This document shows positions 53,345 to 62,184 of a stretch of 64,000 bases of DNA, in pieces. The first letter of the stretch is position 1; each line of letters begins with the position of its first letter. A model generated the notes under the pieces. It searched no databases. It worked only from the letters and a program-made list of their open reading frames with translations, and was not told where the DNA came from. The stretch comes from an uncultured Lachnospiraceae bacterium. Lineage in GTDB: Bacteria; Bacillota; Clostridia; Lachnospirales; Lachnospiraceae. A program made the position numbers and the translations under genes. The stretch lies in the NCBI GenBank assembly GCA_900548905.1, contig URMK01000008.1, positions 1 through 64,000 on the forward strand, in the 5' to 3' direction.

Positions 53345-54952
53345 ATGGAAAAAAAATTGTATTACGGCGGACCTGTCCTTACAATGAAAGCGGAAAACGA
53401 TTATGCAGAGGCCCTGGTGACGGAAAACGGGCGGATTGTGCATGTGGGAAGCCTGGAAAAGGCAAATGAATTATGTGATGAGAGTACCTGTAAAGTAAAT
53501 CTGCAGGGGCATACGCTTATGCCTGCCTTCATAGATCCTCATGGACATATTTCCATGGTGGCCCAATTTGCGGCCTTTGCGGATTTGTCCGAGTGTACGG
53601 ATTTCGCCCAGATCCTGCAGAAACTGAAGGAGTATCTGAAGGAAAAGAAAACGGGACCGGAGGGGATCCTTATGGGCTTCGGCTATGACCATAATTTCCT
53701 GAAGGAGCAGAGGCATCCGGATAAAACATTGCTGGATCAGGTATCCTCACAGATTCCTATTTACATCATGCATACGTCCAGCCATATGGGAGTTGGCAAT
53801 TCGGCCATGCTCGCCCTGGCGGGAATTGACAGCAGTACACCTGATCCGAAAGGGGCCAGGTTTGGCCGTATGCCGGGGAGTATGGAACCGGACGGTTATG
53901 CGGAGGAAGCGGAAGCAATCGGCCGTATGCTTATGACCGCCGCCCCAAGGATAAAACTTGACATGCAGGCCCAGATTGCGGCGGCTCAGGAAACCTATCT
54001 GAAAAATGGGATTACAACCTGCCAGGACGGGGCAGCGGGAGCAGGCGATGTGAAGAATTTTGCAGAAGCGGCGGAAAACGGCAGTCTGGTTATCGATGTG
54101 GTTTCCTATCCGGTTATGGGCGGGGATACCGGAGAACTGCTAAAAAAGTACGCAGCTTATGACAGGACTTACCAGAACCGTTTCAAAATCGGCGGGCTGA
54201 AAATTGTTCTGGATGGTTCACCCCAGGGAAAAACGGCCTGGCTGACGCAGCCCTATGAAGGGGAAGGGGAGTACAGAGGTTATCCGGCGAAAACCGATGA
54301 AGAGGTATATGAATATGCGAAAGAGGCCATTGACAGGGGAGAGCAGCTGCTCGCCCATTGCAATGGGGACGCGGCATCGGATCAGTTTCTGGATGCCTAT
54401 GAAAAAGCGTTGATTGAAAGTCAATATCCCGGCAAACAGGAACTGCGGCCGGTGATGATCCATTGTCAGACGGTAAGGGATGACCAGCTGGACCGGATGG
54501 TGTTGCTTGGAATGATACCGTCCATTTTCGTGGCGCATACCTATTATTGGGGGGATATTCATCTGAAAAATCTGGGAAAAGAAAGAGGAAGCCGGATCAG
54601 TCCGGCCCGTTCTGCCTTTGATCGGGGGCTGAAAGTAAATTTTCATCAGGATCCTCTTGTCGTACAGCCCAAAATGCTGCATACTGTATGGTGCGCCGTA
54701 AACCGGATTACCAGAAGCGAAGTCCCGATAGGGCCGCAGCAGCGGGTAAGCGTATATGAGGCGTTGGAAGCGGTAACTATCAATGGGGCCTATGCCTATT
54801 TTGAAGAGGACAGAAAAGGGACACTGGAAGAAGGGAAGCTTGCGGATATGGTAATCCTCAGTGATAACCCCATGACGGTTCCCCCTATGGAAATAGGCAG
54901 TATCCGGGTACTTGAGACAATAAAAGAAGGTGTGGTAAGATGGAAAGAATAA
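53345..54952 (+). CDS. Amidohydrolase family protein (YtcJ-like)
   Basis: 535 residues. Metal-dependent hydrolase of the amidohydrolase_3 type: LMPAFIDPHGHISMV as the first metal motif, MHTSSHMGVGNSAMLALAG, LLAHCNGDAASDQFLDAYEKAL, and VRDDQLDRMVLLGMIPS, then ARSAFDRGLKVNFHQDPLV and EEGKLADMVILSDNP. The substrate is unknown; relatives act on amides, formamides or cyclic ureas. GGAGGCAT precedes the ATG. It overlaps the nitroreductase gene by 13 bp. Confidence 0.88.
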   Translation: MEKKLYYGGPVLTMKAENDYAEALVTENGRIVHVGSLEKANELCDESTCKVNLQGHTLMPAFIDPHGHISMVAQFAAFADLSECTDFAQILQKLKEYLKEKKTGPEGILMGFGYDHNFLKEQRHPDKTLLDQVSSQIPIYIMHTSSHMGVGNSAMLALAGIDSSTPDPKGARFGRMPGSMEPDGYAEEAEAIGRMLMTAAPRIKLDMQAQIAAAQETYLKNGITTCQDGAAGAGDVKNFAEAAENGSLVIDVVSYPVMGGDTGELLKKYAAYDRTYQNRFKIGGLKIVLDGSPQGKTAWLTQPYEGEGEYRGYPAKTDEEVYEYAKEAIDRGEQLLAHCNGDAASDQFLDAYEKALIESQYPGKQELRPVMIHCQTVRDDQLDRMVLLGMIPSIFVAHTYYWGDIHLKNLGKERGSRISPARSAFDRGLKVNFHQDPLVVQPKMLHTVWCAVNRITRSEVPIGPQQRVSVYEALEAVTINGAYAYFEEDRKGTLEEGKLADMVILSDNPMTVPPMEIGSIRVLETIKEGVVRWKE

Positions 54953-55722
54953 ATAATGAGACGATAGACCTGCTGATGAAGCGTAAATCCATGCGGGTAT
55001 ATGAGGATAAACCGGTGCCGCAGGAGTTAAAAAGACAGCTTCTTGAGGCATCCCTGCGTGCTGCCACGGCGGGAAACATGACATTATACACGATAATCGA
55101 TGTTACGGATCAGGCGCTGAAGGATAAGCTGGCGGTTACCTGTGATAACCAGCCCTTTATTGCGGCGGCGCCCCTTGTCCTTATCTATTGTGCGGACTAC
55201 AGCCGGTGGTATCAGGCTTTCTGCCGGGTGGAGGAAGAGGTGCGCAGACCTTCTTATGGTGATTTTATGCTGGCGGCAGAGGACACGGTAATTGCTGCAC
55301 AGACGGCCGTCACCGCAGCGGATGCTCTCGGGCTTGGCACCTGTTATATCGGGGATATCCTGGAAAATTATGAAATCCACAAACGGCTGCTTAAGCTGCC
55401 CGCTTATGTAATGCCTGTCGCCATGGTGGTGGGCGGGTATCCTGTCAGACAGCAGAAGGAGCGTAAGCAGACTCCGCGCTTTGCGCTGGAGGATATTGTT
55501 CATGATAACCGGTATGACAGAGAAAAATCCGCCCGGGTGATGGAGATGATCGAAGAAAAGGAGAATTGGCGGGGAGAGGAACTGGCCCCGCGGCTGCGGG
55601 CTTTCTGCAAGCGGAAATGGAACAGCAGCTTCAGCGAAGAAATGTCACGTTCGGTAAAGGCCATGCTGGATGCCTGGATCGATCCGCAAGACGAAGAAAT
55701 GGCAGATGGTAAAGGCTGCTGA
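54940..55722 (+). CDS. Nitroreductase-family flavoprotein
   Basis: 260 residues. FMN-binding N-terminus ETIDLLMKRKSMRVYEDKPVPQELKRQLLEASLRAATAGN, with Arg and Ser contacts to the cofactor, and GLGTCYIGDILENYEIHKRLLKLPAYVMPVAMVVGGYP. It uses NAD(P)H to reduce a nitro or quinone-like substrate not deducible here. Its start lies inside the amidohydrolase end, so both form one operon. Slightly longer than the 200-residue norm because of a C-terminal extension. Confidence 0.9.
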   Translation: MERINNETIDLLMKRKSMRVYEDKPVPQELKRQLLEASLRAATAGNMTLYTIIDVTDQALKDKLAVTCDNQPFIAAAPLVLIYCADYSRWYQAFCRVEEEVRRPSYGDFMLAAEDTVIAAQTAVTAADALGLGTCYIGDILENYEIHKRLLKLPAYVMPVAMVVGGYPVRQQKERKQTPRFALEDIVHDNRYDREKSARVMEMIEEKENWRGEELAPRLRAFCKRKWNSSFSEEMSRSVKAMLDAWIDPQDEEMADGKGC

Positions 55723-55757
55723 GAGAAAAGCCGCAGGCAGAAGAGAGGAAAGAAACG

Positions 55758-55937
55758 ATGGCATCAGGGAATTGTGAGTGCTGTGTAAACTATAAATATG
55801 AGGAGGATTACGACTGCTACATATGTGATATGGATCTGGATGAGGATGAGATGGTACGTTTTTTAAGTGCTTCGTTTGATAATTGTCCTTATTTCCAGCT
55901 GGAAGATGAATACCGTATAGTGAGAAAGCAAATGTAG
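55758..55937 (+). CDS. Small Cys-rich protein, DUF6472-like
   Basis: 59 residues, easily missed at this size. Cys residues in CECC, then C-x2-C (DCYICD) and a final CPYF suggest a small metal-binding domain; the middle is acidic (DMDLDEDEMVRF). AGAGGAAAG precedes the ATG. Similar small proteins occur widely in Lachnospiraceae. It is in an operon position between the nitroreductase and thrE genes. Function unknown. Confidence 0.8.
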   Translation: MASGNCECCVNYKYEEDYDCYICDMDLDEDEMVRFLSASFDNCPYFQLEDEYRIVRKQM

Positions 55938-55953
55938 CGGAAGCGGAGGAACG

Positions 55954-56778
55954 ATGGAAGAGACAGGAATGGAATCCTCATTGGAACGGATGCAGGCGGA
56001 CGATACCGGGCGGAGCCAGGTGTTAGAGTGCGCCATGCATGCGGGAAATATATTGCTTCAGAACGGGGCGGAAATTTTCCGTGTGGAAGAAACGATAACC
56101 CGGATGTGCCGTCATTACGGTGTGGAATCTGAAAGCGCGTTTATATTAAGCAATGGTATCTTTATCACTGCGGGGAATGAAAGGGAATCCTTTTATGCCC
56201 AGGTCCGCCATATCCCTGTGCGGGGGGCACAGCTGGACAGAGTGGCGGCGGTGAACCAGCTTTCCAGAGAAATTGTGGAAGGCCGTTATACGATAGAGGA
56301 AGTGCGGGAACAATTAAAACAGATAGAAAATATGCCCCGTAAAACCAAGCGGATGCAGGTCCTGGCATCTGCGGTGGGAAGCGCCTGCTTCTGCCTGATG
56401 TTCGGAGGAAGCTACAGGGATTGTCTCGGCGCATTCATTGCGGGTTTTCTTCTGTATATTTATGTGCTGGAACTGAGCCAGCCCAGGATGTCGAAGATCA
56501 TCGGGAATATCGGGGGCGGAGCGCTGGTAACCCTGCTGTGCATTTTTATGTACCGGATCCATCTTGGAGACGCACTGAACCACATGATCATCGGCGCCAT
56601 AATCCCTCTTGTTCCGGGAATTGCTTTTACTAACGGGATAAGGGATATTGCAGACGGCGATTACATTGCAGGCTCCGTCAGGATGTTGGATGCCATTCTG
56701 GTATTTTTATGTATTGCGGTAGGCGTCGGCGCGGTCATTACGGTGTACCACCGGCTTACAGGAGGAATGCTGCTATGA
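55954..56778 (+). CDS. Threonine/serine exporter, ThrE N-terminal component
   Basis: 274 residues. The long N-terminal cytoplasmic domain (AMHAGNILLQNGAEIFRVEETITRMCRHYG) and about five helices match the ThrE_1/DUF1212 half of the exporter. In this organism the two ThrE halves are separate genes. It exports excess threonine and serine through the membrane. GGAGGA precedes the ATG, and its stop overlaps the next start. Confidence 0.9.
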   Translation: MEETGMESSLERMQADDTGRSQVLECAMHAGNILLQNGAEIFRVEETITRMCRHYGVESESAFILSNGIFITAGNERESFYAQVRHIPVRGAQLDRVAAVNQLSREIVEGRYTIEEVREQLKQIENMPRKTKRMQVLASAVGSACFCLMFGGSYRDCLGAFIAGFLLYIYVLELSQPRMSKIIGNIGGGALVTLLCIFMYRIHLGDALNHMIIGAIIPLVPGIAFTNGIRDIADGDYIAGSVRMLDAILVFLCIAVGVGAVITVYHRLTGGMLL

Positions 56779-57245
56779 TTGTGACACAGGTCTTTGCTGC
56801 CGCATTGGGAACGGTTGCCTTTGCCCTTCTCTTCGGCGTTCCGCGCAAATACTATCTTTACTGCGGCTTTATCGGCGGGGCGGGATGGCTGCTTTACTGC
56901 ATTCTGGAGCCGCTGCTGAGTGCGGCGGAAGCCACTTTTTTTGCCACGGTACTGGTCATCTTTCTTTCCCGGATGGGAGCGGTGAGGGAAAAATGCCCGG
57001 TTACGATTTTCCTGATTTCCGGAATTATCCCTTTGGTGCCGGGGGCGGGGATTTACTGGTCCGCCTTTTACATGGTTACCGATCAGCTTACGGAGGCCGG
57101 GGAGGCGGGGTTTGCCGCGGTTAAGGCGGCGATAGCTATCGTACTGGGGATTGTCTGTGTATTTGAGCTTCCCCAGGGAGTATTCCGGTTTGTGAGAAAG
57201 GATCGCGGGCCCGGGGAAAGCAAAAAGAGCAGAGAAAAAGGGTGA
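56775..57245 (+). CDS. Threonine/serine exporter, ThrE C-terminal component
   Basis: 156 residues, about five helices, ThrE_2/DUF3815 type (ALGTVAFALLFGVPRKYYLYCGFIGGAGWLLY; FLISGIIPLVPGAGIY). The ATG at 56775 overlaps the preceding stop (ATGA) and has GGAGG at 56761; an upstream frame start at 56709 is not supported. The pair should form one exporter. Confidence 0.9.
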   Translation: MIVTQVFAAALGTVAFALLFGVPRKYYLYCGFIGGAGWLLYCILEPLLSAAEATFFATVLVIFLSRMGAVREKCPVTIFLISGIIPLVPGAGIYWSAFYMVTDQLTEAGEAGFAAVKAAIAIVLGIVCVFELPQGVFRFVRKDRGPGESKKSREKG

Positions 57246-57264
57246 TCCCCCTTATCTGCTCTTT
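57222..57264. terminator. Terminator overlapping the thrE stop
   Basis: AAAGAGCAGA/TCTGCTCTTT arms surround the stop codon region, with an inner GGG/CCC. It also serves the convergent PHP gene. Unusual in that the stem begins inside the coding sequence. Confidence 0.8.
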
Positions 57265-57346
57265 CCGGCTGTATATACGAATGGCACGGAAAATGCGCCA
57301 TCCGTTTTCTCTGTATTCAGTTTATATAGGATCTGACTGCGGATTG

Positions 57347-58141
57347 TCAGATTTGAGCCTCCCGATCCGAATATTCAGCTCTCAGCTTGCGGTTCCGTTT
57401 ATGGGTTTTAACCAGGGTGAAAAATTTATTGTAGAACCAGAAAGAGTATACCAGGACGGTATTCACCTTTCCGATTTTTTCCTTGGTTGTCCTGCGGTAA
57501 AGCGTGCCGCCGCAGCCCACGATCTCCTGCGCCTTAATGCAGTTGATCAGGTCGGTTTCCGTCTGCACCGTATCAGGCACCTCCGTGTAGGCCAGGCCCA
57601 CGCAATCCATTTTATGGGCATCACTTCCGCCTATGCCCGGCTTATGGTATTTCGCGGCAAGGCGGCAGGCGGTGTCATTGGACTCTTCATCCTCGCAGGC
57701 ATTGAAAACCTCTACGAAATCAAATTGTTCCACGATTTTAGGATCCCGGCGATAGGTTCTGGTATTGCGGAAACTCATGTATTTTTCTCCGCAGGGATGG
57801 GCAGGGCCGAGAATACCGCCGTAAGAGTGGATAATGGAAATCAGGATATTAAGAGGCAGGCCGCGCAGCTCCAGAATGCGGAGCTTTATGGTTTCCGGAA
57901 CAATCACCAGAATATGTCCGGCACCCAGGGTATCGTACTCAATACCCTTGAAAACCTTGAAATCAGTATATTTTTTGTCCTTCAGGTTTTTCTTCCAATA
58001 GCGGTAGCCGTTGTAGGTATCATGGTCAGTGATAACCATCCCCCCGAAGCCTCTTGACTGCAGCAGCTGTATATATTCCTCCATGGAGACTCTGCTGTCT
58101 ATAGAGCCTTCTTTTACATGGCAATGCATGTCGATTTTCAT
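57347..58141 (-). CDS. PHP-domain metal-dependent phosphoesterase
   Basis: 264 residues. N-terminal KIDMHCHVKEGSIDSRVSMEEY with H-x-H, MVITDHDTYNGY, and later GPAHPCGEKY and GGSDAHKMD, all PHP metal ligands. The family includes 3',5'-nucleoside bisphosphate phosphatases and other phosphoesterases; the substrate cannot be told. The start at 58141 is chosen because AAAGGAGGT is nine bases upstream; the ATG at 58150 is too near it. Confidence 0.85.
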   Translation of the reverse strand: MKIDMHCHVKEGSIDSRVSMEEYIQLLQSRGFGGMVITDHDTYNGYRYWKKNLKDKKYTDFKVFKGIEYDTLGAGHILVIVPETIKLRILELRGLPLNILISIIHSYGGILGPAHPCGEKYMSFRNTRTYRRDPKIVEQFDFVEVFNACEDEESNDTACRLAAKYHKPGIGGSDAHKMDCVGLAYTEVPDTVQTETDLINCIKAQEIVGCGGTLYRRTTKEKIGKVNTVLVYSFWFYNKFFTLVKTHKRNRKLRAEYSDREAQI

Positions 58142-58311
58142 AACAGGCATACCTCCTTTAACATTATTATTGTAGCCTTTTTCCCCGGATTTGAAAAGGG
58201 TAAAAGACAAGATTTTATTGAAATATATCATTCCATTTTGGACATGTTAATGATAGAATATGTAAGAATGGCTGGAACATTCAATTTTTTCAGAAAGGTA
58301 ACAAAAAACAG

Positions 58312-59274
58312 ATGATAAATTTTATCGCCGGGGAAGCCGGAATCAAGACCACAGCATTTATTGGTATCTTATTTGCTTTTGCCGCCACCTGCCTTGTGAT
58401 GTGGAAAGGAATGGGAATGCTTCCCAGGGATCAGGGAAGGGAATATGCAGTAGACGGGAAAAAGTCTGCCGGTAAACCGAGAGGAGCCGGATTTTTATTT
58501 GTCCTGGTATTTATTGCGGCGGCCCTGCTTTTCGGACAGGTGGGACGAGAGATGATAATTTACCTGATTCTCACAGGAGCAGCCATGATTACCGGGTTCC
58601 TGGACGACTGTGCGAAAACACCCTGGGGTGAATATAAAAAAGGTTTTTTAGACTTGCTGATCGCAGTGATGGTGGCGGTTACTTTCCTGAACTTTAATTC
58701 CAATGAGGTGACTGTACTTCTTACAGGTGCCTCTTTCACCATTCCGCCGGTATTGTTCGGAATTCTTGCGGTGGTACTTGTCTGGGTTTCCATCAATGTG
58801 ACGAACTGTTCCGACGGCGTGGACGGGCTGTCGGGAACACTTACCATTATAACGCTGATGATTATCTATCTTGTCGATCTGCTGCAGAGCAGGGGAGACA
58901 GCTTTTCCTATCTGATTCTTTTGTTCTGTGTCTGTATACTGGGATATTTATGGTATAATGCCACCCCCAGCAGACTGATGATGGGGGATGCAGGTTCCCG
59001 GGCCATGGGGCTGTTTATCAGCATCGCGGTATTGAAGACGGGAAGCCCGTTTCTGTATATCCCCGTGGCTTTGGTGCTCATTCTGGACGGCGGGCTTGGC
59101 CTGGTTAAGGTTTTCCTGCTGCGTTTCCTGAAAATAAGGATTTTGACGAAAGTGAGGACACCCCTTCATGATCAGGCGAGAAAGGTATGGGAATGGTCCA
59201 ATACCCAGACCGTTTTCCGTTTCGCTATCATACAGATAATGCTGGGTGCGGCGGTTATTTTTATTGCCTTGTAA
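58312..59274 (+). CDS. MraY/WecA-family sugar-1-phosphate transferase
   Basis: Membrane enzyme moving a sugar phosphate to undecaprenyl phosphate. 320 residues with about ten helices. Motifs: GFLDDCAKTPWGEYKKG (DD at about 102-103), NVTNCSDGVDGLSGT, and MMGDAGSRAMGLF. The loop TPLHDQARKVWEW replaces the usual MraY HHH. It may be the cell-wall MraY or a second copy; no mur genes are adjacent, which favours a paralogue. AGAAAGG lies 13 bases before the ATG, a weak spacing. Confidence 0.85.
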   Translation: MINFIAGEAGIKTTAFIGILFAFAATCLVMWKGMGMLPRDQGREYAVDGKKSAGKPRGAGFLFVLVFIAAALLFGQVGREMIIYLILTGAAMITGFLDDCAKTPWGEYKKGFLDLLIAVMVAVTFLNFNSNEVTVLLTGASFTIPPVLFGILAVVLVWVSINVTNCSDGVDGLSGTLTIITLMIIYLVDLLQSRGDSFSYLILLFCVCILGYLWYNATPSRLMMGDAGSRAMGLFISIAVLKTGSPFLYIPVALVLILDGGLGLVKVFLLRFLKIRILTKVRTPLHDQARKVWEWSNTQTVFRFAIIQIMLGAAVIFIAL

Positions 59275-59328
59275 GAGAAAAGAGGGTGTAGATAATAAGT
59301 TTGGCGTCACCCGGGAAAAGATGCGGGG

Positions 59329-59357
59329 TTGCGCTGGTGGGGGAAGAATGGTAGAAT
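59329..59357 (+). promoter_or_regulatory. Possible lgt promoter
   Basis: TTGCGC (59329-59334), 17 bp, TAGAAT (59352-59357), about 90 bp before lgt. Confidence 0.45.
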
Positions 59358-59449
59358 AGCAGATAAGCTTTCTTTGCCCCGGCCCGGTCCGGCAGGCGGA
59401 AAAAGCCGCTGACACAACGTATATTCTGCACAGGGAAAGGAATAAGTAT

Positions 59450-60412
59450 ATGAAGAACGAATTGTTTTCCATCGGACCGTTTACCATCTACGGCTATGGA
59501 CTGATGATAGGAATCGGTATTATTGCTGCTTATCTCACTGCTGAGAGCAGGGCGAAGAAGCTGAAGCTGGATCCGGATAAGATTTTCGGTCTGGTCATTT
59601 GGTGCCTTATCTTTGGTTACCTCGGTTCTAAAATCCTGTTCTGTATTACCGTTATTGATAAGATCATTGCTGATCCGGCATATATCCTTCATTCGCTTCA
59701 GAATGGGTGGGTGGTGTACGGAGGACTGATAGGCGGTATCCTGGGCGGATTTCTGTACTGCAGACATAAGAAAGTGAATTTTATGTCTTATTTCGATCTG
59801 GCGGTGCCTTCCGTTGCTCTTGCCCAGGGTTTCGGCCGTATCGGCTGTTTTCTGGCAGGCTGCTGTTACGGACGGGAGACCAGCAGTGCTTTCGGCATAA
59901 CCTTTTCACACTCTGATTTTGCCCCCAATGGAGTGTCACTTATACCTACCCAGGAAATTTCCAGCGTTCTGAACTTCCTGAACTTTTTTATCCTGATTAA
60001 TATAGCAAAGAAGAAAAAAGCGGAAGGCCAGGTAGGCGGTTTTTATCTGATCTTTTACAGCATCGGCCGGTTTATTCTGGAGTTTTACCGCGGCGATTTG
60101 GAAAGGGGAAATGTGGGAAGCCTTTCCACCTCCCAGTTTATCGCCATCTTTACTTTAATCGCCGGAATTCTTCTGGTAGCGGGCACGCAGATCATGGCGA
60201 AAAAGGGAGTAAAAGCTTTTATGGTAGGGCCGGACGGAACTGCCTGGCAGGAAGAAAAAGCCGGGGACGAAAAGGAAGAAGAGGCACAGGAAAATTCGGA
60301 AGAGGTCTCTGAGACCGGAAAAGCAGCGGAAGAGGACAGCGGTGCCGGAACGGAGGAACAAGAGGACGTAAACGGCAGTTCAGGACCTGCGGCCGGAGAA
60401 AAAAAGGAATAA
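59450..60412 (+). CDS. lgt: Prolipoprotein diacylglyceryl transferase
   Basis: Adds the diacylglycerol to lipobox Cys, as for PotD in this window. 320 residues, about seven helices. Signature GRIGCFLAGCCYGRET (about 127-142) and VVYGGLIGGILGG, plus YSIGRFILEFYRGD near the end. After about residue 260 there is a tail of 50-60 residues rich in Glu, Ala and Gly, beyond the enzyme's usual end. AAAGGAAT precedes the ATG. Confidence 0.96.
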   Translation: MKNELFSIGPFTIYGYGLMIGIGIIAAYLTAESRAKKLKLDPDKIFGLVIWCLIFGYLGSKILFCITVIDKIIADPAYILHSLQNGWVVYGGLIGGILGGFLYCRHKKVNFMSYFDLAVPSVALAQGFGRIGCFLAGCCYGRETSSAFGITFSHSDFAPNGVSLIPTQEISSVLNFLNFFILINIAKKKKAEGQVGGFYLIFYSIGRFILEFYRGDLERGNVGSLSTSQFIAIFTLIAGILLVAGTQIMAKKGVKAFMVGPDGTAWQEEKAGDEKEEEAQENSEEVSETGKAAEEDSGAGTEEQEDVNGSSGPAAGEKKE

Positions 60413-60425
60413 AGGAATCAGAAAG

Positions 60426-60467
60426 AGGAAAAGGGCGGAACAGCTTCGGGGCTGCTGCCCTTTTCCT
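60426..60467 (+). terminator. Hairpin after lgt
   Basis: AGGAAAAGGGC/GCCCTTTTCCT with an inner CAGC/GCTG, 14 bases after the stop. The T-run is absent, but stem strength suggests a terminator. Confidence 0.75.
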
Positions 60468-60512
60468 TCCATCAAAGCAATAGGGAACTACGTAAAAAGG
60501 AAGGAAATAAAA

Positions 60513-61541
60513 ATGAAGATTGCGGATATGCATTGTGACACCATTTCAGAATTGCTGGAGATAAGGAGAAAAGGGGATGCCGCCGGAATACAAGAGAATA
60601 CGCTGCGTTCGAACCGGTTACATATTGATCTGGAAAAGATGAAAAAGGCAGATTACCTGCTTCAGAATTTCGCTTTATTCGTACATATGAGCAGTTGTGG
60701 TGATCCTTTGGAAGAAGTCCTGGAGCTTGCAGATGTTTACTATGAGGAACTGGATAGAAATAAAGACTGCATCCGTCCCGTATACTCCTATGCCGATATT
60801 GAGAAAAACAGGAAAGATGGGCTCATGTCCGCTATGCTGACGGTGGAGGAGGGCGGCGTATGCAAGGGAAATCCGGCTTTTCTGCGCACCCTGTACCGGC
60901 TGGGAGTACGGATGCTCACACTTACCTGGAATTTCCCCAATGAGCTGGGCTGGCCCAATCTGGAAATGCCCGGAGAAGGTGTGGATCCCAAAACCTTCCG
61001 TCCGGATTTCCGGAAAGCCAACGTGGTGCAGGGACTGACGGAAACCGGTGTCGCTTTTGTACAGGAAATGGAACGGCTGGGGATGATTGTGGACGTTTCT
61101 CATTTGTCTGATGCCGGCTTTATGGATGTGCTGCGGGTGACGAAGAAACCCTTCGTGGCGAGCCATTCCAATGCAAGAGCCGTCTGTTCCTGGGCGCGCA
61201 ATCTGACGGATGATATGATCCGTATGCTGGCGGAGCGGGGCGGCGTAACCGGCCTGAATTTCTGTCCGGCTTTTTTGACGGATGTGCCGGAAGGAGAGGC
61301 CACATATGGATCCATCGCTGCTATCGTGGAGCATGCGAAGCATATTGTCAATGTGGGCGGCACGGACTGCCTGGGCCTGGGAACCGATTTTGACGGCATC
61401 CGGACACATGATGAATTGCCGGACGCCTCCTGTATGCCGCTGCTGGCGGATGCTTTTGGTAAGGCCGGATTTACATCTGCCCAGATAGATAAGATCCTTT
61501 CGGGGAATGTATTGCGGGTTTATAGGGAGATTCTGTTGTAA
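60513..61541 (+). CDS. Membrane/renal-type dipeptidase (peptidase M19)
   Basis: 342 residues. Zinc-site residues are seen in ADMHCDTISE, in the bridging Glu of MLTVEEGG, in IVDVSHLSDAG, and in VASHSNARAVC. It cleaves dipeptides including D-amino acid forms; cytoplasmic as no signal peptide is present. AAGGAAG precedes the ATG. No operon partner. Confidence 0.93.
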   Translation: MKIADMHCDTISELLEIRRKGDAAGIQENTLRSNRLHIDLEKMKKADYLLQNFALFVHMSSCGDPLEEVLELADVYYEELDRNKDCIRPVYSYADIEKNRKDGLMSAMLTVEEGGVCKGNPAFLRTLYRLGVRMLTLTWNFPNELGWPNLEMPGEGVDPKTFRPDFRKANVVQGLTETGVAFVQEMERLGMIVDVSHLSDAGFMDVLRVTKKPFVASHSNARAVCSWARNLTDDMIRMLAERGGVTGLNFCPAFLTDVPEGEATYGSIAAIVEHAKHIVNVGGTDCLGLGTDFDGIRTHDELPDASCMPLLADAFGKAGFTSAQIDKILSGNVLRVYREILL

Positions 61542-61570
61542 TAAAGGAATTATTTCTTTACATAGGAGTG

Positions 61571-61613
61571 ACTGGCCAATCTATTATTTATAAATATAAT
61601 AAATTGGTCAGTC
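61571..61613. terminator. Inverted repeat between dipeptidase and AT-rich operon
   Basis: GACTGGCCAAT (61571-61581) and ATTGGTCAGTC (61603-61613) pair with one G-T. The minus-strand gene ends inside the right arm (61608). It could terminate both transcripts or mark the border of the foreign segment. Confidence 0.6.
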
Positions 61614-62174
61614 AATAAGATTTTTTATGTTTTTTGCATATTGGGGTTTATAAGTATATGCTGAAGAAATAGCCCAAGAGGATTGTTCTTTTTCTAGTTG
61701 ACACATAATCCCAAAAACATTTTGTGGTTTTTCCAGAGCAATAAATCCCTCTATTAAAATAGAGTGGCTATTTTGTATTGCTATTATTTCCTTCTTATCT
61801 TTAAAATAATATCTGATACCAATTGTGAGTTCCCCGTTTTTATTTATTTTTGAATTATTTCTGTTATTACTTATTTTCATAGGCTTTATAATGCTGTTTG
61901 TATTAGTTCGTATGACAAAACATTTTGTATAAAAGACAGGGTAATCCTTTTTTGTGACACTATTTATAAACGCAAATTCTATATCTAATGCTCCAAAACC
62001 ATAATCGTTTTTATTTAATGAATCAAAGGTCATTTCATCAAAGTCAGAATATATTCTTCCAGAATTAAAAATATAAATGTTGCATGATCTTAATAATAAA
62101 GTATTCGAAGAAGAATTTATATTTGAGTTTGAAGTGGCTTCAAGTGAAAATAATGTAAACTGCGGATCCAGCAT
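61608..62174 (-). CDS. Unknown protein, second gene of AT-rich operon
   Basis: 188 residues, unrecognised. Rich in Asn, Ser, Ile and Lys, no signal peptide or membrane segments. It appears to be a beta-rich fold (LLLRSCNIYIFNSG, IEFAFINSVTKKDYPVFYTKCFVIRTNTN, IGIRYYFKDKKEIIAIQN). The TAGGAGGT before the ATG is strong. It begins ten bases after the stop of the larger gene, so they are one operon. Base composition differs sharply from the flanks. Confidence 0.7.
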   Translation of the reverse strand: MLDPQFTLFSLEATSNSNINSSSNTLLLRSCNIYIFNSGRIYSDFDEMTFDSLNKNDYGFGALDIEFAFINSVTKKDYPVFYTKCFVIRTNTNSIIKPMKISNNRNNSKINKNGELTIGIRYYFKDKKEIIAIQNSHSILIEGFIALEKPQNVFGIMCQLEKEQSSWAISSAYTYKPQYAKNIKNLID

Positions 62175-62184
62175 GTTATACCTC

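Noticed and set aside
57242..58057. Plus-strand open frame opposite the PHP gene
   Set aside because: The minus strand carries the conserved metal motifs (H-x-H, TDHD, GGSDAH) and a good start; the plus frame is their shadow.
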